64,000 nt of DNA from contig JBBMOA010000017.1 of assembly GCA_037954235.1 (NCBI GenBank), positions 19,674,527-19,738,526 on the forward strand. Direction: 5' to 3'. The notes below the pieces were generated by a model. That model made no database searches. It was not told the DNA's origin and worked only from the letters and a program-made list of their open reading frames with translations. This stretch comes from Aulostomus chinensis. Lineage: Eukaryota; Chordata; Actinopteri; Syngnathiformes; Aulostomidae. This document shows, piece after piece, positions 48,716 through 58,586 of the stretch (positions are counted from its first letter, which is position 1; each line of letters begins with the position of its first letter). The translations under genes and the position numbers were made by a program.

Positions 48716-49849
48716 TTATTTGTTTAATGAACTGAACTTCTCTCCAGCAATCTCAGCTGGACAGAAATGTAAAATTCTTAACTTTCCAGGATGACTTAAC
48801 CCACATTTATTAACTATAAACCACATCTGTGCAAATGTTTCCACTTGATGTCCACTGTAATTTAGTGTGCTGCTCTAACCGTCATCTGAGGAGGACGGGG
48901 AGTCTAACATTTGGGTCAAAAGTTGGAATATTCAAAGCCTTTTTTTTTTAAAAGCCTTGTTGTAAAGTTGTGGTCATCACAATTATCATGCTCATTCTTT
49001 TTTTGTTTACCTCTTGGCTGTAATCACTATCAGTCATCAGAATAAAATTCTATAAATTAATAAGTCTATAAAGCTCCTGGATGATTTACCGTGCACACAC
49101 CATCAAGTTAGTTTACCATCATTTACTGAAGCTATCAACAAGATGCTCCCTTTGAATTAAATGGCACAGTAGCTTTTTGGACTTTTAGTCACTGTTTAGT
49201 CTACAGTTTATGTATTATTATCATTATAAGAACTACAAGTATGGTAGAGATGAGTGGTGGGATTTTTCACATTCATATCAAATCCGACTTTTAAATTAAC
49301 AACTAACTTCCTTTTTCAATTCTTTTTCCTACTGTGTATCACTCATCACAAACAAAACACATCTCTATCATAGATGAATTTAAGAATTAATAGAGTCAAA
49401 CAAACAAGAAACAACATGATCCTTAGCATGTTGACAGTTCCCACAAAGTAAAGGATTTATGAAAAACTGAATGTTATTTATATATTTCTGCATTCCATTT
49501 AGACCAATCTTAAGGATCCTCTACTTTTAATGTTACTCTTGTGATTGAGAAACTTTGCTTATATTAATGATTAACTCTACAAATAAAATGAGGTTAAGCA
49601 GTTCAGACAAATATAAAGTTGACATATATCGAGGACTTTCAAGGTTTTCATATTTCTAGAGTGCTGGGTGGTTTCTATGTATTGTTGCAATTCACTAAAA
49701 TCATTTTAAATTAAGTACATTTGCTTTTTTGAATCTCGAATATTGCTAATTTAATAACATGATTAATAAAAAATACTGTTTTTGTTCCAACCTGCTAGCA
49801 TGACAAAAATTGACATAAGCATTATGGCCAAAGTATTTCCTCTTTGTTT

Positions 49850-50501
49850 GTACTACATTGCCCTCTAGTGGCCGAAGTTAACTACACAGCCCTCGCTGTC
49901 TCCCGTTCTGTCATTGGTTCCCTGGAATGAAGCGCTTTTTGGAGGAGGATGCTGGGAACTTGTGTCCTTCCAACGATATGCCTCCACACGTAAATCGCTC
50001 ACGGGAATACACTTCCCAGAAACCCCCTCGCTCGAACGTAGACCTTATTCACAAACTCTCGTGTAGACAGGGTCCTGCAATGTTGCAAATGTAGATATTT
50101 GATCAAGAAACGGGTTGCTTTATCAGTTGGAGAACATTCCGGTTGACTGTTATTGCTCGGAATGGCGCCATTGGTCAAGTGGATTTAAATATTAGCAAGC
50201 TAAGCTAAGTATGTCGGTTATTTAAATGTCTTGGCCGGTTAATAAGGTGCTGCGTTGAAACGGTGCGACGTTCAGGGACAGCATTGCCTCATTCTGTGGT
50301 TTGTATTAGTTGTAATCCGTGGTGCTTCAGTGTTCAGTCTTGTAATCACTGGTGCTAATCGTAGTATCCCTTATGGCTAGCTAATCATCTGACAATAACA
50401 AGGTATTTCATTATATGTCCATGCAGAAGTGGCACAAATATTCTCTCTCTTGTGCCGCGGGAAGTGGGTATGGACATTTTCTTACAGTTATAATTTCCCT
50501 C
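49850..50501 (+). promoter_or_regulatory. pomt2: pomt2 promoter / 5' flank
   Basis: This is the region between the ltbp2 3' end and the pomt2 reading frame. It contains a CTCF-like motif at 49859-49871, inverted CCAAT boxes (ATTGG near 49914 and 50170), and a perfect 12-bp palindrome AATGGCGCCATT at 50161-50172 holding two YY1-like GCCAT cores. No TATA box is evident. It has more CpGs than the surrounding introns. Transcription start is not determinable. Confidence 0.45.
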
Positions 50502-53500
50502 ATGGCAAAGGAGCAATGCATCACGCAGTGCAACACAGCAAGGGACACTTCACAACTCAGAAGCAGAAAACACTGTCCCACTGCTGGACAGTATCATACC
50601 ACCCAAAACCAAACCACTCCCCCGTCAAAGAACACAGTCACTGAGGGTCACAGCCAGTCCTCCAATGGGCCAAACAGAGGAGGAACCCCCACCAGTGATG
50701 AAGCCACAAGCCGGCTGATGCTGATGCTGGTGGTGGGGCTGTCCTTCTCCACACGCCTCTATAAAATATCAGAGCCCCCTCATGTGTGGTGAGTTAAAGT
50801 CTGTCTGCATGTACTTTATCCATCGATTCTGGACAGTTGATATCTCTCCTCTCTGGGTTTCAGCTGGGATGAGACACACTTTGGAAAAATGGGGAGCTAC
50901 TATATTAACAGGACATTCTTTTTTGATGTCCATCCTCCGCTTGGAAAGGTAAAAGGGCAATTTATTACTGTTTTTGCCGTTAAAAACGTCTGTCTAGCCT
51001 GATGAATCTGATCTCTTCGTAGATGCTGATAGGTCTGGCTGGTTACATGACAGGATATGATGGCACCTTTCCTTTTACAAAACCAGGAGATAAATATGAA
51101 CACCACAACTACTGGGGGATGAGAGGGGTAAGCTGCTATCTCATGGCGCTATTTGGTTGTATAATGTGTCCTGATGCGTCCGTCCTGCTTCTTTGCTCTC
51201 CAGTTCTGTGCAGCCTTGGGCTCCTTCCTCCCGATATTCACCTACCTCATTGTTCTGGAACTGTCTCTCTCTCACACCGCTGCTCTCATCACTGCTACGC
51301 TGCTCATATTTGGTGAGTAATCTTTGTATCGTCAAGGCGCTATGGAAGTGTAACAACGCAGCGACTTGATCAGAGTGAAGAGTATTTCGGCAGCATAAGC
51401 TTGTCGTGCCTAAATTAAAGTTCGATTTCCTGACAGACACTGGCTGCATCACTATTTCCCAGTACATCCTGTTGGACCCCATACTCATGTTCTTCATCAT
51501 GGCAGCGGTGCTGAGCATGGTCAAGTTCAACCAGCAGAGATACAGGTTGGACATCAACCGTACACAGATTCATTTCTGTCTTGTACTCACATGTCTCATC
51601 CTCAACGCATCATTCAGATAACCTATGAGCAGAGGTCGAAGTATCAAGGAGTTCTACAGCCAAACATGAAACACGGACAGAAATCAGTTAAATATAAATA
51701 CTACAGCAGGGAGCAACATGTTTAGTGTGGTTATAACAGTCACAGTACCTGCTTCATCTGTATTTGTTGTTGAAATCAAATTGATCCAGTAATATCTTTT
51801 AACATTTAGCGATACTCAAACCCTTGATGATAAGTTAGCAAATTAGCTGATAGTTTAATCATCATCCATTTTCTTATCCTGTTAAGGGTCCCAGGAGGCT
51901 GGAGCCTATCTCAGCAGCCTTCAGGCATGAGGCAGGGTTCACCCTGGACGGGTCACCAGTCCATTACAGGGCCAACACATAGAGACAGACAACCATTCAC
52001 ACTCACAGTCACACCTACTGTCAATTTAGAGTATCAGTCAGCCTCGTCCCCTCTTGATGTCTTTGGACTGTGGGAAGAAGCCGGAGTACCAGAGAGGACC
52101 CACACAGGCACAGGGAGAACATGGAGACTCCACACAGGAAGACCCTGTGCTGGAGCTGGGGTTCGAACCCTGAACCTTCTTGCTGTGAGGCGACAGTGCT
52201 GACCACTGCACCACCGGGCCACAGTTAAATCATCAATTAATCACATCTGTTGTCAGATTTGGTTGTTAAATCTTCATAAATTGGTCAGTCAAAACAGGAA
52301 ATTGAAGTCTTTGCCTAATGGCCATGGATGGACTCCTCTGTATTATTTCAGAAAATGACTGGACTTAAGCCATTTTCAGTTGTCTTATGGTTTCAGATAG
52401 ACATCAGATCTTCTTCCACTTTTCAGGCCCTTTACTGCCCCCTGGTGGTTGTGGATGGTACTAACGGGGGTAAATCTGGCTGGAGCTTTGGGGGTGAAGT
52501 TTGTGGGTCTCTTTGTCATCCTGCTTGTGGGACTGAACACCGTGTCAGACCTCTGGAGGCTTTTGGGGGATCTGAGCTTGTCACTGGTAAACTACAGCAT
52601 TTATTTGGTTTCAGTGATGGTGCTGATGATGAATAATTGTGTCGTTACGTTTCACCCCCTGTTTTTTTTCTTGGGTTCAGGTGGATATAGCAAAGCACTT
52701 CCTGGCCCGGGTTGTGGCACTCATCCTGCTTCCTCTCTTCCTCTATATTACAATATTTGCACTTCATTTTGTGGTTCTGAACAAAAGGTTGGTATTCGAT
52801 TCCTGTTGCTCCGCTCTCAGAATCATGTCTGATTATATCCACCCACATGATTGATCCCCCTCTCTCTTTTCCTCTCACCAGTGGACCAGGAGACGGTTTC
52901 TTCAGTTCTGCCTTCCAGTCTCGTCTGATTGGGAATAATCTACACAACGCATCCATGCCTGAATGTGAGTCTCAGACACATGCGTGAATAAAACCACATG
53001 TGGGTGCAGCTGTGTTTACTCCCTCACTTATGAGAACGCGATAGGCTCAAAGCATTGCTCATGTTTGACTGTCCTCAGGGGAACATTGAAGGTTTACTAA
53101 TTAAACTTCTTCATGCTTCGAAGATGAAGTTTGGGATGCAGCGACAGGCTTTTGCTCAAAAATTGCTTTTGTAACTGAAGTCACAGTTCAGCCGTTAAGT
53201 AGGTCAGAAAGGAACGGATCAGTAACTTTGTAGCTGGAGGTCTTCCTGCTGGCTCTGAACCCCGGGGTCACTTGTCTCGGTGGTTCTGTGGAGGGGTTTA
53301 GCATGTTGAAGTTGTTTTTAATTTCACTTTTCATGTTGTGACAACTACATTGCACATAAACTACAACATTATCCTTGAACATGTTGTTATAACGTGAGTA
53401 GATTTCGATTGTATTTCTCTTGTGCAGTGAAAAATGGACCAGAAGCATTAAAAAAAACACTTGTTGTGCTATTATTGATGGAATTTGAGCGTAAAATAGC

Positions 53501-54676
53501 CTGGTGAGACCATTCGTACCTCATGAGCTCTAAAGCTGAGCTCTGCAGGCACGTCAAATGTGGCGCCGTCACCCAACAAATCACGGAGGAACTCCACCAG
53601 TGCATTCCCGTTCTTGATAAACTGCTGCTGTTGAGTCTTTTTTTTCTTGACTATAGAAATCTTGTGAGTCAACGTCGCAGCCACCCATGAAACCCGAAAG
53701 TTCTGTTTGCAGCTTGCAGTTCAGATCTTACAAACATTTTCAACTCATTTGACTGTGATTCTTTAATTTTGCTATGAACTCCTCCTGCGGGTTCGTCTCC
53801 ACATGTGAATCTGACGCTCCTCTGCGGTAGACCTGGCGTACGGCTCGACCATCACAATCAAGAACCTGCGTATCGCCGGAGGATATTTGCACTCTCACTG
53901 GCACTTGTATCCAGAGGGAGTGGGAGCGAAGCAGCAGCAGGTCGGAATGCATGGAGACATTGTCGGACATGATAGAGTTCTTTGATATAATTTAACACTT
54001 TTTTCTGCTGCAGGTGACAGCCTACCTGCATAAGGACTACAACAACTTGTGGCTGGTTCGCAGAAAGAATGATACTAAGTGTGAGAGTTGAGTTAATTTT
54101 GAGAAACGCCATTAACGTTTGTTATCAAAGCACAATGAAGTCTTGTTAATTTTCATTATTTGTCCTAAAAAGCTCAATCTGGCGCTCCGGAGCTGGTTCG
54201 TCATGGCGACATCATCCAATTAGAACACAAAGAGTAAGCATCATGACACCGCAGAGCTGGGAGATACAATCTTTTCCTGTCAAAATAACTTGATGTTTAT
54301 GTTTTGGGCTTCCTTCAGAACAACCCGGAACCTTCACACTCACCTCCACGAGGCCCCGCTGACTAAGAAACACTTCCAGGTCACAGGATACGGCATTGTG
54401 AGTAAACCTATGGTCTCAAATTTTAAAAGATGTAAAAATAATAGCTTTCCTAATTTCAGGCTCGGTGTGTCAGTGATTTGTCTTTGGCTTGTGTTCAGAA
54501 TGGCACAGGTGACATCAACGACCTTTGGCAGGTGGAGGTGTGTGGAGGTCGGAAGGGCGACCTGGTGAAGGTGCTACGCAGCAAAGTCCGCTTCCTGCAT
54601 CAAGCTACTGGTTGCGTGCTTTACTCCTCGGGAAAGACCCTCCCTAAGTGGTGGGAATGACCTCATACGCTCCAAC

Positions 54677-54775
<99 letters not shown>

Positions 54776-57218
54776 GCTGACTGCTGCTCTGGTTTGTGTG
54801 CAGGGGCTGGGAGCAGGTGGAGGTGACCTGTAGTCCCTACTTGAAGGAGACCCCCAGTTCCCAATGGAACATTGAAGATCATATCAATCCCAAATGTGTG
54901 GTTCACGTTTCCATGTGGCTTTTATGTGTTCTGAATTTTGAAGTTTTGAATTTGGATGTCAAGTGTTGACTTTTGTACTTTTCCCCCTTGACAGTGCCCA
55001 ACATTAGTCTGTCAGTGCTGAAGCCCCATTTTCTAGAGATCTTACTGGAGTCTCACATTGTAATGTTAAGAGTAAGTAACTGTGAGCGAAGATGCTATCT
55101 GATCCTTTCATTGATGAATCCTAATGGAGGATATGTTCTTTTTAGGGCAACAGTGGTCTGAAGCCCAAAGATAATGAGATGAACTCCAAACCCTGGCATT
55201 GGCCCATCAACTACCAGGTATGGTACATACCCTTCTCTCCTCTGTGCTTGAAATGGGGAGCTGAGACCAACAGAGCCTAGCAGGCCACCATTTAGCTTAG
55301 CACAATGAAAGGGTGTGAGTGGTAAGTGTTCGTACTTGCTGATCAAAAATCATCTGGGGTCTTGTTTTTTTTCCGTCCTCATTCTTTCTTACAAAGTCGG
55401 CCAAGATAAACGGTCGCTCCTCGAGCTGTCATCGGATGTTTTTTAGGCCAAAAGTGCGGCATCCAGAAATGAAAGTAGTTCCAGCTAAGTGTCTGTTTCT
55501 AAAATTACTGTTCCTCTTGATTTTAAATGGTCATTTCACAAATATGTAATTGCAACCCCAGTTATATTTACCCAGACATAGACTGATTCAGAGGAAAATC
55601 TATTTGAGGATTTTTGACGGTATGCTAACCTGCCCAACCACTACAAGTCACTGTGCCGAGCTAACCAGCAGTCAGCTGCTCTCTGTGGGTCTGTAATTCC
55701 CTTGGGACAGGTATCTAAGCTTAGTGTCTCCATTTCACATAGTTCTAATCAAATTCCTAACAAAATATAAATCCGATTATCTTGTTTTGTAAAGGGATTA
55801 AGATTTTCTGGAGTGAATGAAACAGAATATCGCGTTTACCTGCTGGGGAACCCTGTAAGTACAAGCGTCGGTCAATTCCATGTCATGTTTTAGGTTTCAG
55901 CACACATCAACAATATTTACGATTAAACTCTCCCTCTGAGGTGGTCTGGTGGTTGAATCTGGCCAGTTTGGGACTGTATGTGACGATGCTGGCGGTAGCA
56001 TCTATAGCCCTCCAGAGAGGTCTCTCAGTGGGCCAGAAGAGACGAGGTAGGATGATTGACAGTGGCGCCATCACACTGCAGAGTTGAATGTCACATAAAT
56101 ACTCTCTTTCTTTGTCTAGAACATTGTTCTTTGCTCATGAGAGGAGGAGGACTCTTGTTCCTTGGCTGGCTGCTGCACTACGCACCTTTCTATGCTATGG
56201 GCCGTGTCCTCTACTACCATCATTACTTCCCCGCCATGCTCTTTAGCAGCATGCTGACAGGTAGAGTTACACCATACTGGTGAAGAAATCAGCCCTGAAT
56301 CCCTGAAATTAGTTTGTACCATTGAACTTTTGGTTCCCGTGTCTCAAGGTCAACAGCTTTTCTGTTAAATCCCTGAAATGAAGACTGTGGATAACGTAAG
56401 CTTAAGATATTTTAAGGTTTTGTTCTGCAGGATGAAATAAATCAGTAAGTACCATACCCAAAATTCCAAAGATTTTTTTTGTGTCTTTAAAATGGCAGTT
56501 GCTAAAAGGTGTCTAAATAAAACGCCATCACGCTAAAAGCGGAAGAAGCGTGCCTCTAGCTGTGGTGACACTGGCCTACGGTGTCGTTTTTCTTACAGCT
56601 ATTTTTTTGTAACATTAGTGTTGTTCTTCTCACAATTGCATTTACGTTTCAGATATCATAAAAGTGGTGTTTATATGTGAAGATTATCTCGCTGAACAAA
56701 ATTTGTAAGTCTCGTAATTTTTTGTTCACTAAAGATTAGATTTTCTGAAATAATCCCAAACTCAGTGAAAAAAAAAAAAAATCTCCTGTGTTTTTGGTCG
56801 AGGGTTTCCATGGCAGTGCTAATATCCCTGTTGGCCTACAAAACTGCGTTGTCCCTGCAGCCCTCGATAGAGACCTCGATTCCACCCCTGTGTGTTTCTG
56901 ACAGGCATCACGTTGGACATCCTGCTGAAGAGTGCTGACCTGCTGCTTCGTGCGCCATATTGTTATTGGCTACAGAGAGCCGGGCAAGTGCTGGTTGTGT
57001 CTAGTGTTCTGTACAGGTGAGTCATAAACAATATACGATAAAAAAAATCCTCATAATTCCCAATTTAAATGTGTTTCATGTTTTGTTTTTTGTTTTTTGA
57101 ATTCTCTGTCAGTTTTTGCCTGTTCCACCCGCTCAGCTACGGCATGACGGGGCCTCTGGCACATGAGCCGGGCAGCTCAATGGCTGGCTTGAGGTGGATG
57201 GACTCCTGGGAGTTCTAG
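50502..57218 (+). CDS. pomt2: Protein O-mannosyltransferase 2, 21 exons
   Basis: This is an ER membrane GT39 enzyme that works with POMT1 to transfer mannose from dolichyl-phosphate-mannose to Ser/Thr of alpha-dystroglycan. Exons: 50502-50788, 50864-50948, 51023-51127, 51204-51312, 51437-51545, 52427-52586, 52681-52787, 52882-52964, 53831-53940, 54014-54080, 54173-54233, 54319-54397, 54499-54650, 54804-54895, 54995-55071, 55146-55217, 55795-55854, 55941-56046, 56120-56260, 56905-57016, 57113-57218. All borders are AG/GT and the phases chain to 759 aa; human POMT2 is about 750 aa, also with 21 exons. TM1 is near residues 71-84, followed by the catalytic Asp-Glu (CWDETHFGK, residues 98-99). The MIR region spans about 350-530 and the C-terminal TM bundle ends SMAGLRWMDSWEF. 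The start is ambiguous: the ATG at 50502 (MAKEQ) has G at +4, but in-frame ATGs exist at 50415 and 50421. Confidence 0.93.
50864..51312 (+). CDS. pomt2: pomt2 exons 2-4: catalytic luminal loop and TM2
   Basis: Exons 50864-50948, 51023-51127 and 51204-51312 encode WDETHFGKMGSYYINRTFFF, HPPLGK, LIGLAGYMTGYDGTF and GDKYEHHNYWGMRG. In PMT enzymes the D-E pair in this loop is the catalytic/acceptor-binding site and HPPxGK is family-invariant. All key residues are intact. Confidence 0.93.
51865..52222 (-). mobile_element. tRNA-derived SINE in pomt2 intron 5
   Basis: Read on the minus strand it begins GGCCCGGTGGTGCAGTGGTC, an A-box-like tRNA head, followed by the B-box GGTTCGAACCC, and a roughly 280-nt body ending near a CATCCATTTTCTTATCC tail. 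It is flanked by 13-bp target-site duplications with one mismatch: AGTTTAATCATCA (51852-51864) and AGTTAAATCATCA (52223-52235). The sequence resembles a family very common in teleost genomes. Confidence 0.82.
52882..54895 (+). CDS. pomt2: pomt2 exons 8-14: luminal MIR domain
   Basis: Exons 52882-52964, 53831-53940, 54014-54080, 54173-54233, 54319-54397, 54499-54650 and 54804-54895. Recognisable MIR signatures are LHSHWHLYPEG, LVRHGDIIQLEHKETTRNLH and TGDINDLWQVEV. The MIR region is the luminal beta-trefoil insert of PMTs. Intron 13 (54651-54803) is almost entirely a GT microsatellite. Confidence 0.92.
52965..53830. other. pomt2 intron 8
   Basis: It contains a minus-strand open frame (about 53519-53703) with coding-like composition and splice-like borders. 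See the separate finding. No identification was possible. Confidence 0.5.
54679..54773. repeat. (TG)n microsatellite filling pomt2 intron 13
   Basis: About 46 uninterrupted TG dinucleotides. The whole intron is 153 nt (54651-54803), so more than 60% of it is microsatellite. The tract ends about 30 nt before the acceptor. Confidence 0.95.
54995..57218 (+). CDS. pomt2: pomt2 exons 15-21: C-terminal membrane segments
   Basis: Exons 54995-55071, 55146-55217, 55795-55854, 55941-56046, 56120-56260, 56905-57016 and 57113-57218. They encode GNSGLKPKDNE, SKPWHWPINYQGLRFSG, VYLLGNPVVWWLN and the HYHHYFPAMLFSSMLTG-type block (here VLYYHHYFPAML). These are conserved PMT C-terminal motifs. The stop is TAG at 57216-57218. 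Confidence 0.93.
55235..55320. repeat. Dispersed repeat copy B
   Basis: It shares GGGGAGCTGAGA and TTTAGCTTAGCACAATGAAA with the copy around 45880-45930. It lies in pomt2 intron 16. Confidence 0.4.
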
Positions 57219-58484
57219 CCAGCAACTGTTCTGAACTGAAGCGACGCCGCTGTGTTTACACATACACACTACAGTAGTCTATCTAGCATTTTTAGTTTTC
57301 CAAGTGTTATCCTGTAGAAAACATGTTTGACAGAGAAACAGTGCAATATGAAAGCCAGGATCTTGTGGCGTATATGAGACACACTAATCACCACTGACCT
57401 GCCTTAACTCACAGCTCAAGTACGTCCTGGAGTTGTACTGTATGCCGCAATAAGCTCAAGTGCCTCAGAAGGATGTAAGAAATGCTCCAGTACATTTCTG
57501 CTCTTCCAGGATTTCTTCGCTTGTCAGATTACACGTTTTTGTGACAGTAATGTACGATTTCCTAACACAGTTGTCTTGATCTTATTGAGCAGTATATTTT
57601 GTATCGAATATAGCCATTAGTGCATTTTAGTTCTGGCTTTGGTTTTGAAAAACTGCTGTTAACTCTCAGTGTGATCAATAAACTATAATATTCTTTTATG
57701 TGTTGTCTATTATCGATACTTCATCCCCCTTGTGACTTTTCAACTTGAACCACAAACACGGCGCTGTATAGTCCCATCTTTTCCTTTTGCTGCACCAATC
57801 CTTTTTTTTCCTTTATTTAATCAGCTTCATTAAACCAAAAAACCTTAACTGAGATTGACAATATTCCTGGCTAAAATGGGCCGTATTAATAGTGAGGGAC
57901 AGATACCATAGGAAATTGAATTATTGACCCATAAAAATATGATTCCTGATTGAATTATGAACTATTATTATTGAATTATAATTGAATTTAAGCAAGACTC
58001 ATCCTATCCAGCCCCCTTAATCAACTGAAAGAGCTGCCTAAAACTTTAAAAATCCAAATGGATTCCATTTATCATCTTTGGAAACATGTAAATTTTTGTT
58101 TTGGCAGCACAGTGAGATAATTAAATCTTCTGTGAAAATTCTGTTACCCTTGTTGGGGATATTTGTTCTCTTATTGGTTTGACATGTTTCTCACACAGAT
58201 CTTGTTGCTAATTCCCTTCACCTGTTTCTTAAATGAGACAGACAGTGATCAATAGTGCCCGGGAAACTTGGACGCACAGTAAATTTTCCTACAACTCTGT
58301 ATTTCTTAACCATACCTAACCACATACATTCAGGGAGTTCAAAATAATGTTTTCTTGGGGAGGCCAACTTCACAATTTGGAAACCTGTGCTTGCAGAAAG
58401 AAAACACACTGTCGTCACTAAACATCATAACGTTGTAGGTGTAAAATGTTGAAATTGTAGCCAGACATCTCACATTTTTAATCC
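57219..58484. other. pomt2 3' UTR and pomt2-lin52 intergenic region
   Basis: The pomt2 3' UTR probably ends shortly after the AATAAA at 57677. The remaining 0.8 kb is AT-rich without recognised features. Confidence 0.55.
57677..57682 (+). terminator. pomt2: pomt2 poly(A) signal
   Basis: AATAAA lies 459 nt past the pomt2 stop, followed about 25 nt downstream by a TG/T-rich stretch (TTTTATGTGTTGTC). It is the only perfect hexamer I see between the pomt2 stop and the lin52 promoter. Confidence 0.6.
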
Positions 58485-58586
58485 AGTCTCCCTCTAGCGG
58501 CTGAATTGGTGAACTACAGCGGTACGCGTCACTTGTAAAAACGCCAGCTGCCATTGGTTGTTGGTTGTCACGTGGTTATTCTGAAG
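58485..58586 (+). promoter_or_regulatory. lin52: lin52 proximal promoter
   Basis: Immediately upstream of the lin52 ATG are a CTCF-like motif (58489-58500, read on the minus strand), an inverted CCAAT box ATTGG (58553-58557) and a CACGTG E-box (58569-58574). There is no TATA box, as is usual for a housekeeping cell-cycle gene. The ATG context GAAGATGG is strong. Confidence 0.5.

Noticed and set aside
52155..52222. tRNA gene-like A and B boxes
   Set aside because: They are the internal promoter of the SINE; no cloverleaf with an acceptor stem forms.
54574..54906. Minus-strand 110-codon frame
   Set aside because: Antisense of pomt2 exons joined through the TG microsatellite.
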